Source: a bacterium
GTDB lineage: Bacteria > Spirochaetota > Leptospiria > Leptospirales > Leptonemataceae
Assembly (NCBI GenBank): GCA_024742665.1
Contig: JANSYA010000008.1
Coordinates: 186,001 to 250,000, forward strand
Direction: 5' to 3'
DNA: 64,000 bases
Shown: positions 28,580 to 36,083 of the stretch, one piece after another
Layout: every line of letters starts with the position of its first letter
Position numbering within the stretch: the first letter of the stretch is position 1
Translations under genes and position numbers: made by a program
Notes under the pieces: generated by a model
The model's input: only the letters and a program-made list of their open reading frames with translations
What the model was told of the DNA's origin: nothing
Databases searched by the model: none

Positions 28580-29059
28580 GTGCAATACGGCCGTTACGAT
28601 CGCCAGCGTTTTCGTCACTCCGGCGAGGCCCGCGCTCTGGCATACGTCGAGGAGCGCGGGCATATTCTGCTGCGGCACAACTATCATACGCGCTTTTGTG
28701 AAATCGATCTGATCACGGCCGTGCCTTCCGAGGACTTTCGTCTGCATGCGATCGAAGTCAAAACGTGGCGGAGTCGACCGGGCTTCGCGGAACCTTTCGT
28801 GCATCCGCTGCGTTCGCTGAATCCGCGCAAGCAGGCGAAGATGCGTCGCGCGATGGAATCCTTTCGTTTGCATGCCGCTCGCAATCTCGACTTTCGCGTC
28901 GGATCCACTGAAGCCGCGATCGACGAACCCGCCTGGGTGCTGGCGCAGGCAGGCTGCGTCGTCGGGATCGATGAATTAGACGTGAGCTTCGATTTGCTGT
29001 GGCTGTCCGGACACGACGCGGAGAACGAGACCTGCGAATTTTTTACGGATCTGTTTTAA
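28580..29059 (+). CDS. YraN-family (UPF0102) nuclease-fold protein
   Basis: A 159-residue protein from GTG 28580. It has the family pattern: G-x-x-GE-x-A-x-x-YVE-G-ILLRHNYHTRFCEIDLI (seen as GEARALAYVEERGHILLRHN and CEIDLIT) and the restriction-endonuclease-like core E-ID...A-IEVKT-RS (HAIEVKTWRS). The acidic residues and E-x-K match the active site of the PD-(D/E)xK fold. Function in cells is unresolved; DNA repair or uptake-linked processing has been proposed for the family, and comM lies nearby. Frequently found beside rnhB in bacteria, as here within 3 kb. Confidence 0.9.
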   Translation: MQYGRYDRQRFRHSGEARALAYVEERGHILLRHNYHTRFCEIDLITAVPSEDFRLHAIEVKTWRSRPGFAEPFVHPLRSLNPRKQAKMRRAMESFRLHAARNLDFRVGSTEAAIDEPAWVLAQAGCVVGIDELDVSFDLLWLSGHDAENETCEFFTDLF

Positions 29060-29389
29060 GCGGGCGCCCGCGCTCTGGCATGCGGGCAGCAGGCCCTCGA
29101 TGCGCAATACGAGCTTCGCGGCGGGTCTTACGTCGCTTTGCGTTTTTTATGTCGCCTGCCGCGAAAGGCCGCGCGACGAAAATCTTCCCGCCGGGTTCTG
29201 TTTTTCCCCGTCCAATAAGAATAATCGTACCGCATACTTTGGTCCCGACCGATTTTTCATTTGAGACTGCGAGGGACATCCAGCCAACGATCATTCGGTC
29301 GTTAGCTCGATCGCGCATCAGGATGTATGCGTGTTTGCTTTCGTCGTCTCTATTCCACGGATGGAAATTTTTGTTACAGGGATGTAACC
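29060..29389. other. 330-bp gap between yraN and the 65-residue gene
   Basis: No gene seen. It contains an A/T-richer stretch from about 29195 that probably holds the promoter of the small gene, a weak AACGA/TCGTT dyad near 29286-29303, and the dyad at 29373-29388. An untranslated leader or small RNA is possible but not shown. Confidence 0.45.
29373..29388 (+). promoter_or_regulatory. Dyad GTTACA-GGGA-TGTAAC over the ribosome-binding site
   Basis: A perfect 6-bp inverted repeat with a 4-base loop GGGA, ending one base before the ATG at 29390. The loop is the only Shine-Dalgarno-like sequence, so the hairpin would hold or present it; alternatively it is a DNA operator. Confidence 0.5.
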
Positions 29390-29587
29390 ATGAGAACACT
29401 ACTTGAAGAAGATCTGGCTTTAGAAAGCCCCGGGTACGGACCTGACCCGGTAATGATGAAGAAAAAAGGTCAGCCGAATCTTTCGCGCGACATCACGGAT
29501 TTCAAAAAGAAAATCCGCGATAAAAAATACATGGATCATGCGATCAATCGCATTGCCATGGAACTCATGCATTTTCTGGCGCGCTAA
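29390..29587 (+). CDS. Small protein of 65 residues, unknown function
   Basis: Begins at ATG 29390, after the dyad described above. The protein starts MRTLLEEDLALESPGYGPDP, then a lysine-rich middle (MMKKKGQPNLSRDITDFKKK) and ends ELMHFLAR. It is charged, helical in outlook, and has no signal peptide or cysteine. The sharp composition, the start-site hairpin and a long upstream leader suggest a real, regulated gene rather than chance; I do not recognise a family. It stands alone between yraN and the opposing comM gene. Confidence 0.7.
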   Translation: MRTLLEEDLALESPGYGPDPVMMKKKGQPNLSRDITDFKKKIRDKKYMDHAINRIAMELMHFLAR

Positions 29588-29678
29588 AAACGACGTCTGA
29601 TTTGCGAATCGTAAAACAAACAAAGACTTATAGTCTACACGCAATGCTTTCTCCGCAGTACGGCCCTCTATCCATCGC

Positions 29679-31379
29679 TCAGGACCAATAACGATCCAGA
29701 CAGCGATAGTAGAGGGCCTCCTGTAGATCCGTCGCCCGGATTTCCAGGGAGCCTTCCAGATCCGCGATTGTTCGCGCCACCCGCCGCAGCCCCGCCAGAG
29801 AGCGATGACTGTGCCGCCGGGATCCTACGAAATCATTCCATTCATCCTGCGCCGCCTTTGAGTTCAGAGGCGCGAAGCGTTCCAGCTCCGCCGCGGAAAT
29901 CTCGCCGTTCGAGCGGGCCGGACTGTCGTGCAGGCGTTCGCACTGCGCGCGCCGGGCGATTTCAACGGAGCGCCTCAGACTCGCGCCTGTCAGCTGTTCG
30001 TCTTCGCATGCTACTCCTTCCACGCGCACTTCCAGATCGATGCGATCTCGAAGCGGGCCCAGGATGCGATTGATATAGGTGCGAATTTCAGTCGGACCGC
30101 AGCTGCACTTTCCCAGACGATGTCGCCCGCAGGGGCAGGGATTGGTCGTAGCGACCAGCAGAAATCGCGCGGGAAATCGCGCCTGTTCGCGCCCGCGACT
30201 CAGATCGATATAGCCGTTTTCCATGGGTTCCCGCAGAGCCTGCAGGGTGTCCCGGGAAAATTCGGCCAGCTCGTCCAGGAGCAGCACACCGTTGTGGGCC
30301 CGCGTGATTTCACCAGGCGCGACCGGGCTGCCGCCGCCGACCATCGCCGGCCGGGTAATGGAATGGTGCGGGGCGCGCACCGGACGCTGGATTTCGATTA
30401 TTTGCCGGTGGGATTTCGCCCCGGGGATTGGACTTCGTTCACCGTCCCGACCACTGGCAGGGGCCGGCCGAATTTCCGGGAGTGGGTCGCCGCCGATTAA
30501 AATTTCCAGGCATTCGCTTTGATCGGGCGGCGCAAGCAGCGGCGCGACCGAACGAGCCAGGCTGCTTTTGCCGGTGCCCGGCGGACCGATCAGGAGCATC
30601 GAATGCCAGCCGGCCGCCGCGATCGCCAGGGCCCGGCGCGCCCGCGGATCCAGCTGCAGCCGGTCGAGGATCGGCGCAGGGGCCGGCGCGACGCCTTTGA
30701 TTTGCAGAGGGCTTCCGGGATCTTGAGTTTGTCGCGCGGATGCGGCGCCTGCCAGCGGGGACAGCAGCTCGCTCAGAAATTCGATGCCGATGCAACGAAT
30801 CCCGGGGATCAAACCGGCCTCGTGGGTCTGGCAGGCCGGCAGCACCGCCTGTCGAAATCCGAGGCGTCGACATTCGCGCAGTAGCGCCGGCAGCCTGGGG
30901 ACCGGTCGCAGGCGCCCGTCCAGGGCGAGTTCGCCCAGATATACCGTGGGCCCGTGGCTTTCGTTGATTGCCGCGCCTGACGGAAACGACGCGATGGGAG
31001 CTTTTTGCAGCGAAGCGGTCGCAGCGTTCGCAGCGTTCGCAGCGTTCGCAGCGTTCGCGCGCAATATACTTACGGCAATGGAAAGGTCGAGATAGGCGCC
31101 GCTCTTGCGCAGGTCGACGGGCGCGAGATTGATTTGAATATTCGCGCCGCCCAGGCGTCGGTTGCCCGTGGCGTGCAGCGCGCTGCGAATGCGATCCGCA
31201 ATTTCGCGGGCCGGCCCCAGGCCGCTGATTTGAAAGGCCGGCAGTCCGCGGCGGATCATCGCTTCCGTCGTAATCGGCACGGCCTGGAAGGGATTGATCA
31301 GGTAGACCGCGGGCAGGGCGGCGTAGCAACGCCCGGATCCCTCTGGGGATTCCGGAGAACTGGAAAGGGGCTGGCTCAT
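29679..31379 (-). CDS. comM: ComM/YifB-family Mg-chelatase-like AAA+ ATPase
   Basis: A 566-residue protein of the ComM family, a helicase that extends the heteroduplex during natural transformation. The start at 31379 (MSQPLSSS) is chosen because upstream in-frame sequence is not domain-like. The N-terminal Lon-protease-like domain (about 20-185) includes GLPAFQISGLG and NLAPVDLRKSGAYLDL; the AAA+ domain has Walker A GPPGTGKSS, Walker B GVLLLDELAEF, and a zinc-like CPCG...CSCG motif near the sensor region. C-terminal helices follow (SHRSLAGLRRVARTIADLEG). Usual family length is about 500-510; a tandem Ala/Asn repeat at 31021-31056 adds residues to the N-terminal domain. Confidence 0.93.
   Translation of the reverse strand: MSQPLSSSPESPEGSGRCYAALPAVYLINPFQAVPITTEAMIRRGLPAFQISGLGPAREIADRIRSALHATGNRRLGGANIQINLAPVDLRKSGAYLDLSIAVSILRANAANAANAANAATASLQKAPIASFPSGAAINESHGPTVYLGELALDGRLRPVPRLPALLRECRRLGFRQAVLPACQTHEAGLIPGIRCIGIEFLSELLSPLAGAASARQTQDPGSPLQIKGVAPAPAPILDRLQLDPRARRALAIAAAGWHSMLLIGPPGTGKSSLARSVAPLLAPPDQSECLEILIGGDPLPEIRPAPASGRDGERSPIPGAKSHRQIIEIQRPVRAPHHSITRPAMVGGGSPVAPGEITRAHNGVLLLDELAEFSRDTLQALREPMENGYIDLSRGREQARFPARFLLVATTNPCPCGRHRLGKCSCGPTEIRTYINRILGPLRDRIDLEVRVEGVACEDEQLTGASLRRSVEIARRAQCERLHDSPARSNGEISAAELERFAPLNSKAAQDEWNDFVGSRRHSHRSLAGLRRVARTIADLEGSLEIRATDLQEALYYRCLDRYWS
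31021..31056. repeat. Four tandem 9-bp units (gcagcgttc) inside comM
   Basis: Four perfect copies in a row, flanked by partial copies, encode repeated Ala-Asn-Ala triplets on the minus strand. The unit is a multiple of three, so copy-number change would keep the frame and only lengthen a loop of the Lon-like domain. Confidence 0.85.
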
Positions 31380-31565
31380 AGTTCTGGATGGGGAAGGGAA
31401 ATTCGCTTCGTTCCGCTTTTTCTTGCCGTACGGCGCGCCGCGCAGGAGCTTGCATTCGTGTTTTTGATTTCGCGCGCCGCATCCGCCTTCGACCGACTTA
31501 TGTTCCATTCTACGAAACCATTATTACCGGGGGCTTCCCGGCGAATTGCGAATCGAAATTCGCGC

Positions 31566-32012
31566 ATGAATTCGAACCCGGATGCTCGCGGGCTTTTTCA
31601 GCAGACTCTAATGCTGCTGGCTCTGATTGGCCTGACTGCGGCGAGCTGCACGACGGCGCTCCTGCGGGAGGACGACGTGTCCTCCCTGAACGATCGCTAT
31701 CGAGATCTGGAGTTTGTTACCGCGACGGACATTCAGCCGACCTTCAGCACGACCGCCAGCGACGCCGAACCGGAAGTGATCTATCCGGCCGGGACTCGCG
31801 TGAAGATCTGGGTCGAAAGCGACCAGGACTGGATTCGCGTGCGGGCTACTCCGGTGGCGGAGAAGCGGGAACATAATCCGGGTAAGATCATCATCTATAT
31901 TTTTCGCGATTTTTTGAAAGAGGATGGGGAATCCGAGGAAGTCCAGGAGCGCTATCCGGTCTCTCGACTTGAGGCGGAAATTGCGGAAATTCTGACGGAA
32001 GTCGGTGGTTGA
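31566..32012 (+). CDS. Lipoprotein upstream of the T2SS genes (T2SS-associated type)
   Basis: A 148-residue protein from ATG 31566. A signal peptide (TLMLLALIGLTAASC) ends in a plausible lipobox, so it should be lipidated. The mature part has a beta-rich segment resembling an SH3-like fold (YPAGTRVKIWVESDQDWIRV) and a charged C-terminus. It overlaps no gene, but its stop is about 70 bases from the M23 peptidase start and the T2SS begins after that. I recall similar lipoproteins beside T2SS genes in Leptospira; a pilotin-like or assembly role is possible but not shown. Confidence 0.65.
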   Translation: MNSNPDARGLFQQTLMLLALIGLTAASCTTALLREDDVSSLNDRYRDLEFVTATDIQPTFSTTASDAEPEVIYPAGTRVKIWVESDQDWIRVRATPVAEKREHNPGKIIIYIFRDFLKEDGESEEVQERYPVSRLEAEIAEILTEVGG

Positions 32013-32085
32013 GCGTCGTAGATATTGTAGATTTGCGGGGCGAGCGGTCGATAATACCGGTATGCTGGCAGGCGAGAGCGAAAGA

Positions 32086-33252
32086 ATGAAAAAACGGATA
32101 TCCTGGAATCGCGGAGCGTGGACTTTCACCGTCGCCATGGCGGCCTTCCTGATCGGGGCGCCCCTTCAGTCGGAACGCGATGTTTATAGCCGCAAGGCCG
32201 TCGCGCCGCCGGCCGAGGCGCGCACCGGTTTCGACGTCAAACCCGAAGGCGACGAGATCGATCGCGAAATCGAGCAGTATTTCTCCGGCGTCAGCAAGTC
32301 CCAGAACACCGACATCGATGAAAAAAAGCTGGAGCAGCTTTTTGGTCCGGCTACGCCGCTCGACCATGAAGGCGGCGAACACAACCATGCGGCTGACGGC
32401 GGCGAAAGCGGCAGCTTCAGTTTTTCGAACTCCGGTGCGAAAGACGCGGGCAACGGCGTCGCCGCTCATAAAGTCAAAAAGGGCGAAACGATCTGGAGCA
32501 TCAGCCGGCGCTACGGCATGAAGCCGGCGCGAATCGTCGAACACAATCCCGAGCTGAAAAGCCGTCCGCTGTACATCGGCGAAGAAATTCTAATTGTTCG
32601 CGAAGCGAAAAAAGGGCCCGTAACGGCCAAAAAGAAAACCCGGGTCGTATATTACAAAGTCAAGTCCGGTGATACGCTTTCGCACATCGCCCGCCGCAAC
32701 CGGGTTTCCGTCGCCAATCTCCAGAAATGGAATCGCATTAATAAGAAGGGCGTGATCAAAATCGGTCAGCGCCTGAAAATTTATAAGCGCGGCGGCAAGG
32801 CCGGCCCGCCTCCCGGTTACAAGTACGGTAAATTCTTCGACTGGCCCCTGCGCGGAGTGATCACTTCCGGCTATGGTCGGCGTTCGAATCCTTTCGTCGG
32901 CGCGCGGCGCCAGTACCATCGCGGGATTGACATCGGCGCGCGCATGGGCACGCCGATTCGCGCGGCCCGGGACGGCGTCGTGATCATGTCGCGGCGTATG
33001 GGCGGCTACGGAAACTGTATCTTCGTCCGGCACTCGAACGGCTACGTATCAGTTTACGCGCACAATATGGTGAATAAAGTTCGCGTCGGTCAGGTGGTCA
33101 AACGCGGCGCGATCATCGGCAAGGTCGGTCGCACCGGTTCGGCTACGGGACCGCACCTGCACTTTGAGATTCGCCGCTGGAAAAAGCCGATCAATCCTCT
33201 GAGCGCTTTGAATATGAAAGAACTGATTCCGAAAAAGGTGGCCACGCGCTGA
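32086..33252 (+). CDS. LysM/M23 murein endopeptidase
   Basis: A 388-residue envelope protein from ATG 32086, chosen because MKKRISWNRGAWTFTVAMAA gives a signal-anchor. Two LysM domains (about 127-172, KVKKGETIWSISRRYGMKPA; about 189-236, YKVKSGDTLSHIARRNRVSV) bind peptidoglycan. The M23 domain (about 260-385) has the zinc ligands HRGID near 278 and HLHFE near 357-361, so it is predicted to be catalytically active and to cut peptide crosslinks. Located between a lipoprotein and gspC, it may open the wall for secretin assembly, or be unrelated cell-wall housekeeping. Alternative starts upstream run into the preceding gene. Confidence 0.92.
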   Translation: MKKRISWNRGAWTFTVAMAAFLIGAPLQSERDVYSRKAVAPPAEARTGFDVKPEGDEIDREIEQYFSGVSKSQNTDIDEKKLEQLFGPATPLDHEGGEHNHAADGGESGSFSFSNSGAKDAGNGVAAHKVKKGETIWSISRRYGMKPARIVEHNPELKSRPLYIGEEILIVREAKKGPVTAKKKTRVVYYKVKSGDTLSHIARRNRVSVANLQKWNRINKKGVIKIGQRLKIYKRGGKAGPPPGYKYGKFFDWPLRGVITSGYGRRSNPFVGARRQYHRGIDIGARMGTPIRAARDGVVIMSRRMGGYGNCIFVRHSNGYVSVYAHNMVNKVRVGQVVKRGAIIGKVGRTGSATGPHLHFEIRRWKKPINPLSALNMKELIPKKVATR

Positions 33253-33290
33253 ACCCAGGCGGATTGTACGCAGTCTAAGCGGTGCCGACC

Positions 33291-34157
33291 ATGTCCGAGT
33301 ATGTTCTAAAGCTTCAGAAGAATATCTTCGCCATTACCCTGGGCACCTCCGTGCTGCTGGGGATTTCGCTCGCGTACCTCGGCGCGGTGGGCTTCCGTTT
33401 CTGGTTTACCACGAACCAGAAGCCGCTGAATGTGAAAACGCGAACCGCCCAGCGTCCGGCCCAGGAAACGGCCTATCGCGGCGAAGAAGAGTTTCTGGGC
33501 ATCGTTACCGGAAATTTCGTGCGCGACGCGGGTTCGTCTCCGGAAGGGGACGCGTCGGCCGCCGCGGCGGTCCAGGCCGCCGGCGAAATCGAGCTGATGG
33601 GCGTGCTGTATGCCACTCCGGTTCGCTACGCCCAGGCACTGATCAAAGAGAAGGACGCATCCAGTCCTGAATCCTACGGCATCGGCAAGACTGTCGCGGG
33701 CCATAAAATCGTCTGGATTCACACGAACGGGATTACCGTGGATGTGGGCGGCAATCGCTTCAAGATCAAAGTCGGCGAAAAATCCGGCGACGCGGCCACG
33801 GCGCCGCCGAAGACCGCGGCGGGGCCGGCCAGCGCGGGCAGTCAGCAGATCACCCTCAAGCGCGATCGCCTGCAGCAGTTGATGAAAAAACCGGACGAAA
33901 TCTATAAGAACAAGTTTTCGCCGGCCATCGTGAACGGCAAAATCGCCGGCTGGAAGCTGATTTACGTGCCCAACGACAATTTCCTGTATCAGCTGGGGGC
34001 CCGCAGCGGCGATATTTTGCGGCGATTTAACGGCGAACCCCTGGAAAGCCAGGAAAAGATGATTCAAATGTGGCAGAATCTACAGTCCAGCAACAAAGTC
34101 ACCGTGGATATCGAGCGGGGTGGGAAAATTTTCACCTACGATATTCTCATTCAATAA
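33291..34157 (+). CDS. gspC: T2SS inner-membrane protein GspC
   Basis: Links the inner-membrane platform to the secretin. Read from ATG 33291 (a GTG at 33282 is also in frame): one transmembrane segment (about 10-33), a linker, the homology region HR (about 98-165, IELMGVLYATPVRYAQALIK and GNRFKIKVGE), and a PDZ domain (about 200-288, GWKLIYVPNDNFLYQ, RSGDILRRFNGEPL, ERGGKIFTYDIL). In known systems HR binds the N0 domain of GspD. The last 50 bases of the gene plus about 30 bases of 3' flank are repeated after the second chimeric gene (see 35953-36033). Confidence 0.92.
   Translation: MSEYVLKLQKNIFAITLGTSVLLGISLAYLGAVGFRFWFTTNQKPLNVKTRTAQRPAQETAYRGEEEFLGIVTGNFVRDAGSSPEGDASAAAAVQAAGEIELMGVLYATPVRYAQALIKEKDASSPESYGIGKTVAGHKIVWIHTNGITVDVGGNRFKIKVGEKSGDAATAPPKTAAGPASAGSQQITLKRDRLQQLMKKPDEIYKNKFSPAIVNGKIAGWKLIYVPNDNFLYQLGARSGDILRRFNGEPLESQEKMIQMWQNLQSSNKVTVDIERGGKIFTYDILIQ
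33843..33850 (+). repeat. cagcagat microhomology in gspC (also 34844-34851 and 36999-37006)
   Basis: The 8-mer lies in gspC just before the PDZ part, in gspD just after the last N domain, and at the corresponding junction of the first chimera. In gspC and gspD it is read in the same frame (Gln-Gln-Ile), so a crossover here gives an in-frame fusion. Confidence 0.7.
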
Positions 34158-34188
34158 AAAAAGCGCGCGTTCGCATTCGATTCTCAAG
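34107..34188 (+). repeat. Direct repeat, copy 1: gspC 3' end and flank
   Basis: 82 bases that match 35953-36033 with only three differences by eye (two substitutions and one A of indel). It covers the end of the gspC PDZ sequence, the stop codon and about 30 bases beyond it, ending in ttctcaag. The non-coding part is as conserved as the coding part, which points to duplication or recent gene conversion. Confidence 0.9.
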
Positions 34189-34237
34189 CTTTCTGATGTC
34201 GGCGACGCGTCCCGGCGCATGCGCCTCTGCAATCATT

Positions 34238-35158
34238 ATGAATCCAATCTCCGTCAGGCTTTGCATCGTGCTCATTCCGCTCCTGATCGGCGTGGTGCTT
34301 TCGTATGATTCCGACCGCGGACTGCTTGCTGAGCCCGTCGCAGAAGCTCCTCGGGAAATTGAGGCAGGGCTCTTTTCGCTGATTATCAGAATACCGGAGG
34401 GAGTGGACAGAGCGGAAGTTACGAATGTCCTGCGCCGGATCGTCGGAAACGATGTGAGCGTAGCACCGAATCTTCAAAAGAATGCGATCGCTGTGATCGG
34501 CAGCGGCACAACCGTGAACCACATTGAAGAGATAATGAAGGGGCTGATGCTGCCGATGAGCGGCCGATCGGGCACCCGGGTTTTCAGCCCCGACTTCGTT
34601 CAAATCTACCGCGCAAAGCATATCACAGCTGACAGTCTCGCGAGCGTGCTTTTGGGCTTGCCCGATCCGCAGTATTTATCACCGCCCGTCTCAAAGAGCG
34701 CCGCCGCGGCCGTGCTTTCGAATCAGCAGTTCGGGGGAATCAGGGCTATCGCGTACGCGCCTGGCAATTCTGTGATCGTAATCGCGAGTCCGGAGGAGTG
34801 GAGCGAAATCGTAAAGCTGATTCAGGATCTGGACCAGTTGCGCCAGCAGATTCGCATTCAACGGGACTGGCTGCTCCAGTTCATGGAAAAGCCCGACGAA
34901 CTCTATGAAAATAAATTTTCACCGGCCATCGCGAACAGCAAAATTGTCGGCTGGAAGCTGATCTACGTGCCGGGCGACAATTTTCTGTATCAGCATGGGG
35001 TCCGCAGCGGCGATATTCTACGGCAATTCAACGGCGAACCCCTGGATACTCAGGAGAAACTGATTCTGATGATCCAGACGATTAAGTCCAGCGACCGGTT
35101 CACCCTGGGTGTTGAGCGGGGTGGGAAAACGTTCATCTACGAGATTCTGGTTCAATAA
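34238..35158 (+). CDS. GspD-N-domain/GspC-PDZ chimeric protein A
   Basis: A 306-residue exported protein. Start ATG 34238 is chosen because MNPISVRLCIVLIPLLIG matches the GspD signal peptide; the frame is open further upstream into gspC. Residues 45-110 match the N1-like domain of this GspD (GVDRAEVTNVLRRIVGNDVS beside GVNVNEVANVLRQIAGKNTT) and about 121-203 match its last N domain (YRAKHITADSLASVL, DQLRQQI). From about 204 the sequence switches to GspC: KPDELYENKFSPAIANSK, then a PDZ domain (GWKLIYVPGDNFLYQ, GRSGDIL pattern). GspD's N0 and GspC's transmembrane and HR parts are missing. Over a 35-residue PDZ stretch, 29 residues match GspC. Likely periplasmic. Confidence 0.85.
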   Translation: MNPISVRLCIVLIPLLIGVVLSYDSDRGLLAEPVAEAPREIEAGLFSLIIRIPEGVDRAEVTNVLRRIVGNDVSVAPNLQKNAIAVIGSGTTVNHIEEIMKGLMLPMSGRSGTRVFSPDFVQIYRAKHITADSLASVLLGLPDPQYLSPPVSKSAAAAVLSNQQFGGIRAIAYAPGNSVIVIASPEEWSEIVKLIQDLDQLRQQIRIQRDWLLQFMEKPDELYENKFSPAIANSKIVGWKLIYVPGDNFLYQHGVRSGDILRQFNGEPLDTQEKLILMIQTIKSSDRFTLGVERGGKTFIYEILVQ

Positions 35159-35160
35159 TT

Positions 35161-36003
35161 ATGAATCGACTCTGCCGAATCGCGCGTATCGTTCCGCTGA
35201 TCGGCGCGGTGGTTTTTTATTCTCCCGGCCCCGAGCTACGCGCTCAGGCTGCAGCGGAATCGCCCGGAAAAAGCGAGGCGGAACTCTACTCGCTGGAAAT
35301 AAATATACCGGATGAATTTAACGCAGGGGAAATTGCGAAAATTTTGCGCCGGATCTGCGGAAAAAACGCGACGATAGCGCCGGACCGCCTGGTAAACAAG
35401 ATCGCAGTGATCGGCAGTGGCGCGACGGTGCGGCAGGTCGAAAGGATGGCGAAGCTGCTGCTCGGCCCTCAGCGGAGCCGGCTTTTGGGCCCCGACTATA
35501 TTCAATTTTATCGCGCGAGCCATATCACAGCCGATAGTCTCGCCAGCGTTCTGGTGGGGCTTCCCGATCCAGATTTCGCCGGGATCAGAGTGCTGACGTA
35601 CGGCGCCAGCAATTCGCTCATCATATTCACAAGCCCGGAAAAATGGAACAAAATCCTGCCGACGATTCAGGACCTGGACCAACTGCGCCTGCGGATTACC
35701 CTGAAGCGGGATCAACTGCTACAAAGGATGAAACAGCTGGATGAGATCTACGAGAACAAGTTTTCGCCGGTCATAGAAAACGGTGAAATCGCCGGTTGGA
35801 AGATGATCTACGTGCCGCAGGACAATTTTCTATATCTATTAGGTATCCGCAGCGGCGATACTCTGCGCCGATTCAACGGCGAAACCCTGGAAAATCAGCA
35901 AAAATTGCACCAGATGTGGCAGAATCTGCAGTCCAGCAGCAGGGTCACCGTAGATATCGAGCGGGGTGGCAAAATTTTCACCTACGATATTCTCATTCAG
36001 TAA
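35161..36003 (+). CDS. GspD-N-domain/GspC-PDZ chimeric protein B
   Basis: A 280-residue exported protein starting 2 bases after chimera A. The signal peptide MNRLCRIARIVPLIGAVVFY closely matches that of GspD (MNRIFGKTRILLLAFLIGGV), and the bases before the ATG (ataattatgaatc) are the same as at gspD. The order is the same as chimera A: signal peptide, N1-like domain (GEIAKILRRICGKNATIAPD), last N-type domain (YRASHITADSLASVL, DQLRLRI), then GspC-like TLKRDQLLQRMKQLDEIYEN and PDZ. Over the same 35-residue PDZ stretch, 28 residues match GspC, and its C-terminus is identical to that of GspC (GGKIFTYDILIQ). It is shorter than A because it lacks an insert near A residues 145-165. Confidence 0.85.
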   Translation: MNRLCRIARIVPLIGAVVFYSPGPELRAQAAAESPGKSEAELYSLEINIPDEFNAGEIAKILRRICGKNATIAPDRLVNKIAVIGSGATVRQVERMAKLLLGPQRSRLLGPDYIQFYRASHITADSLASVLVGLPDPDFAGIRVLTYGASNSLIIFTSPEKWNKILPTIQDLDQLRLRITLKRDQLLQRMKQLDEIYENKFSPVIENGEIAGWKMIYVPQDNFLYLLGIRSGDTLRRFNGETLENQQKLHQMWQNLQSSSRVTVDIERGGKIFTYDILIQ

Positions 36004-36033
36004 AAAAGCGCGCGTTCGCATTCGATTCTCAAG
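35953..36033 (+). repeat. Direct repeat, copy 2: chimera B 3' end and flank
   Basis: Partner of 34107-34188. It covers the chimera B PDZ end, stop codon and the following 30 bases (cgcgttcgcattcgattctc). Beyond ttctcaag the two flanks diverge. Confidence 0.9.
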
Positions 36034-36083
36034 GGTCCGGGTTCCGATAACGTGTACTGGATATCTTTCCGTACGCTATAATT

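Noticed and set aside
31005-31565. Upstream extension of the T2SS-associated lipoprotein frame across comM
   Set aside because: The extension runs antisense through comM and lacks domain sequence; the signal peptide starts at ATG 31566.
34070-34237. Upstream start for chimera A inside gspC
   Set aside because: The extra 56 residues are out-of-frame gspC sequence and would bury the signal peptide that begins at 34238.
36077-36082. Perfect TATAAT just before the gspD ATG
   Set aside because: It ends one base before the start codon and has no -35 box at 16-18 bases; a transcript from it would be leaderless. Probably part of the copied A/T-rich start region.
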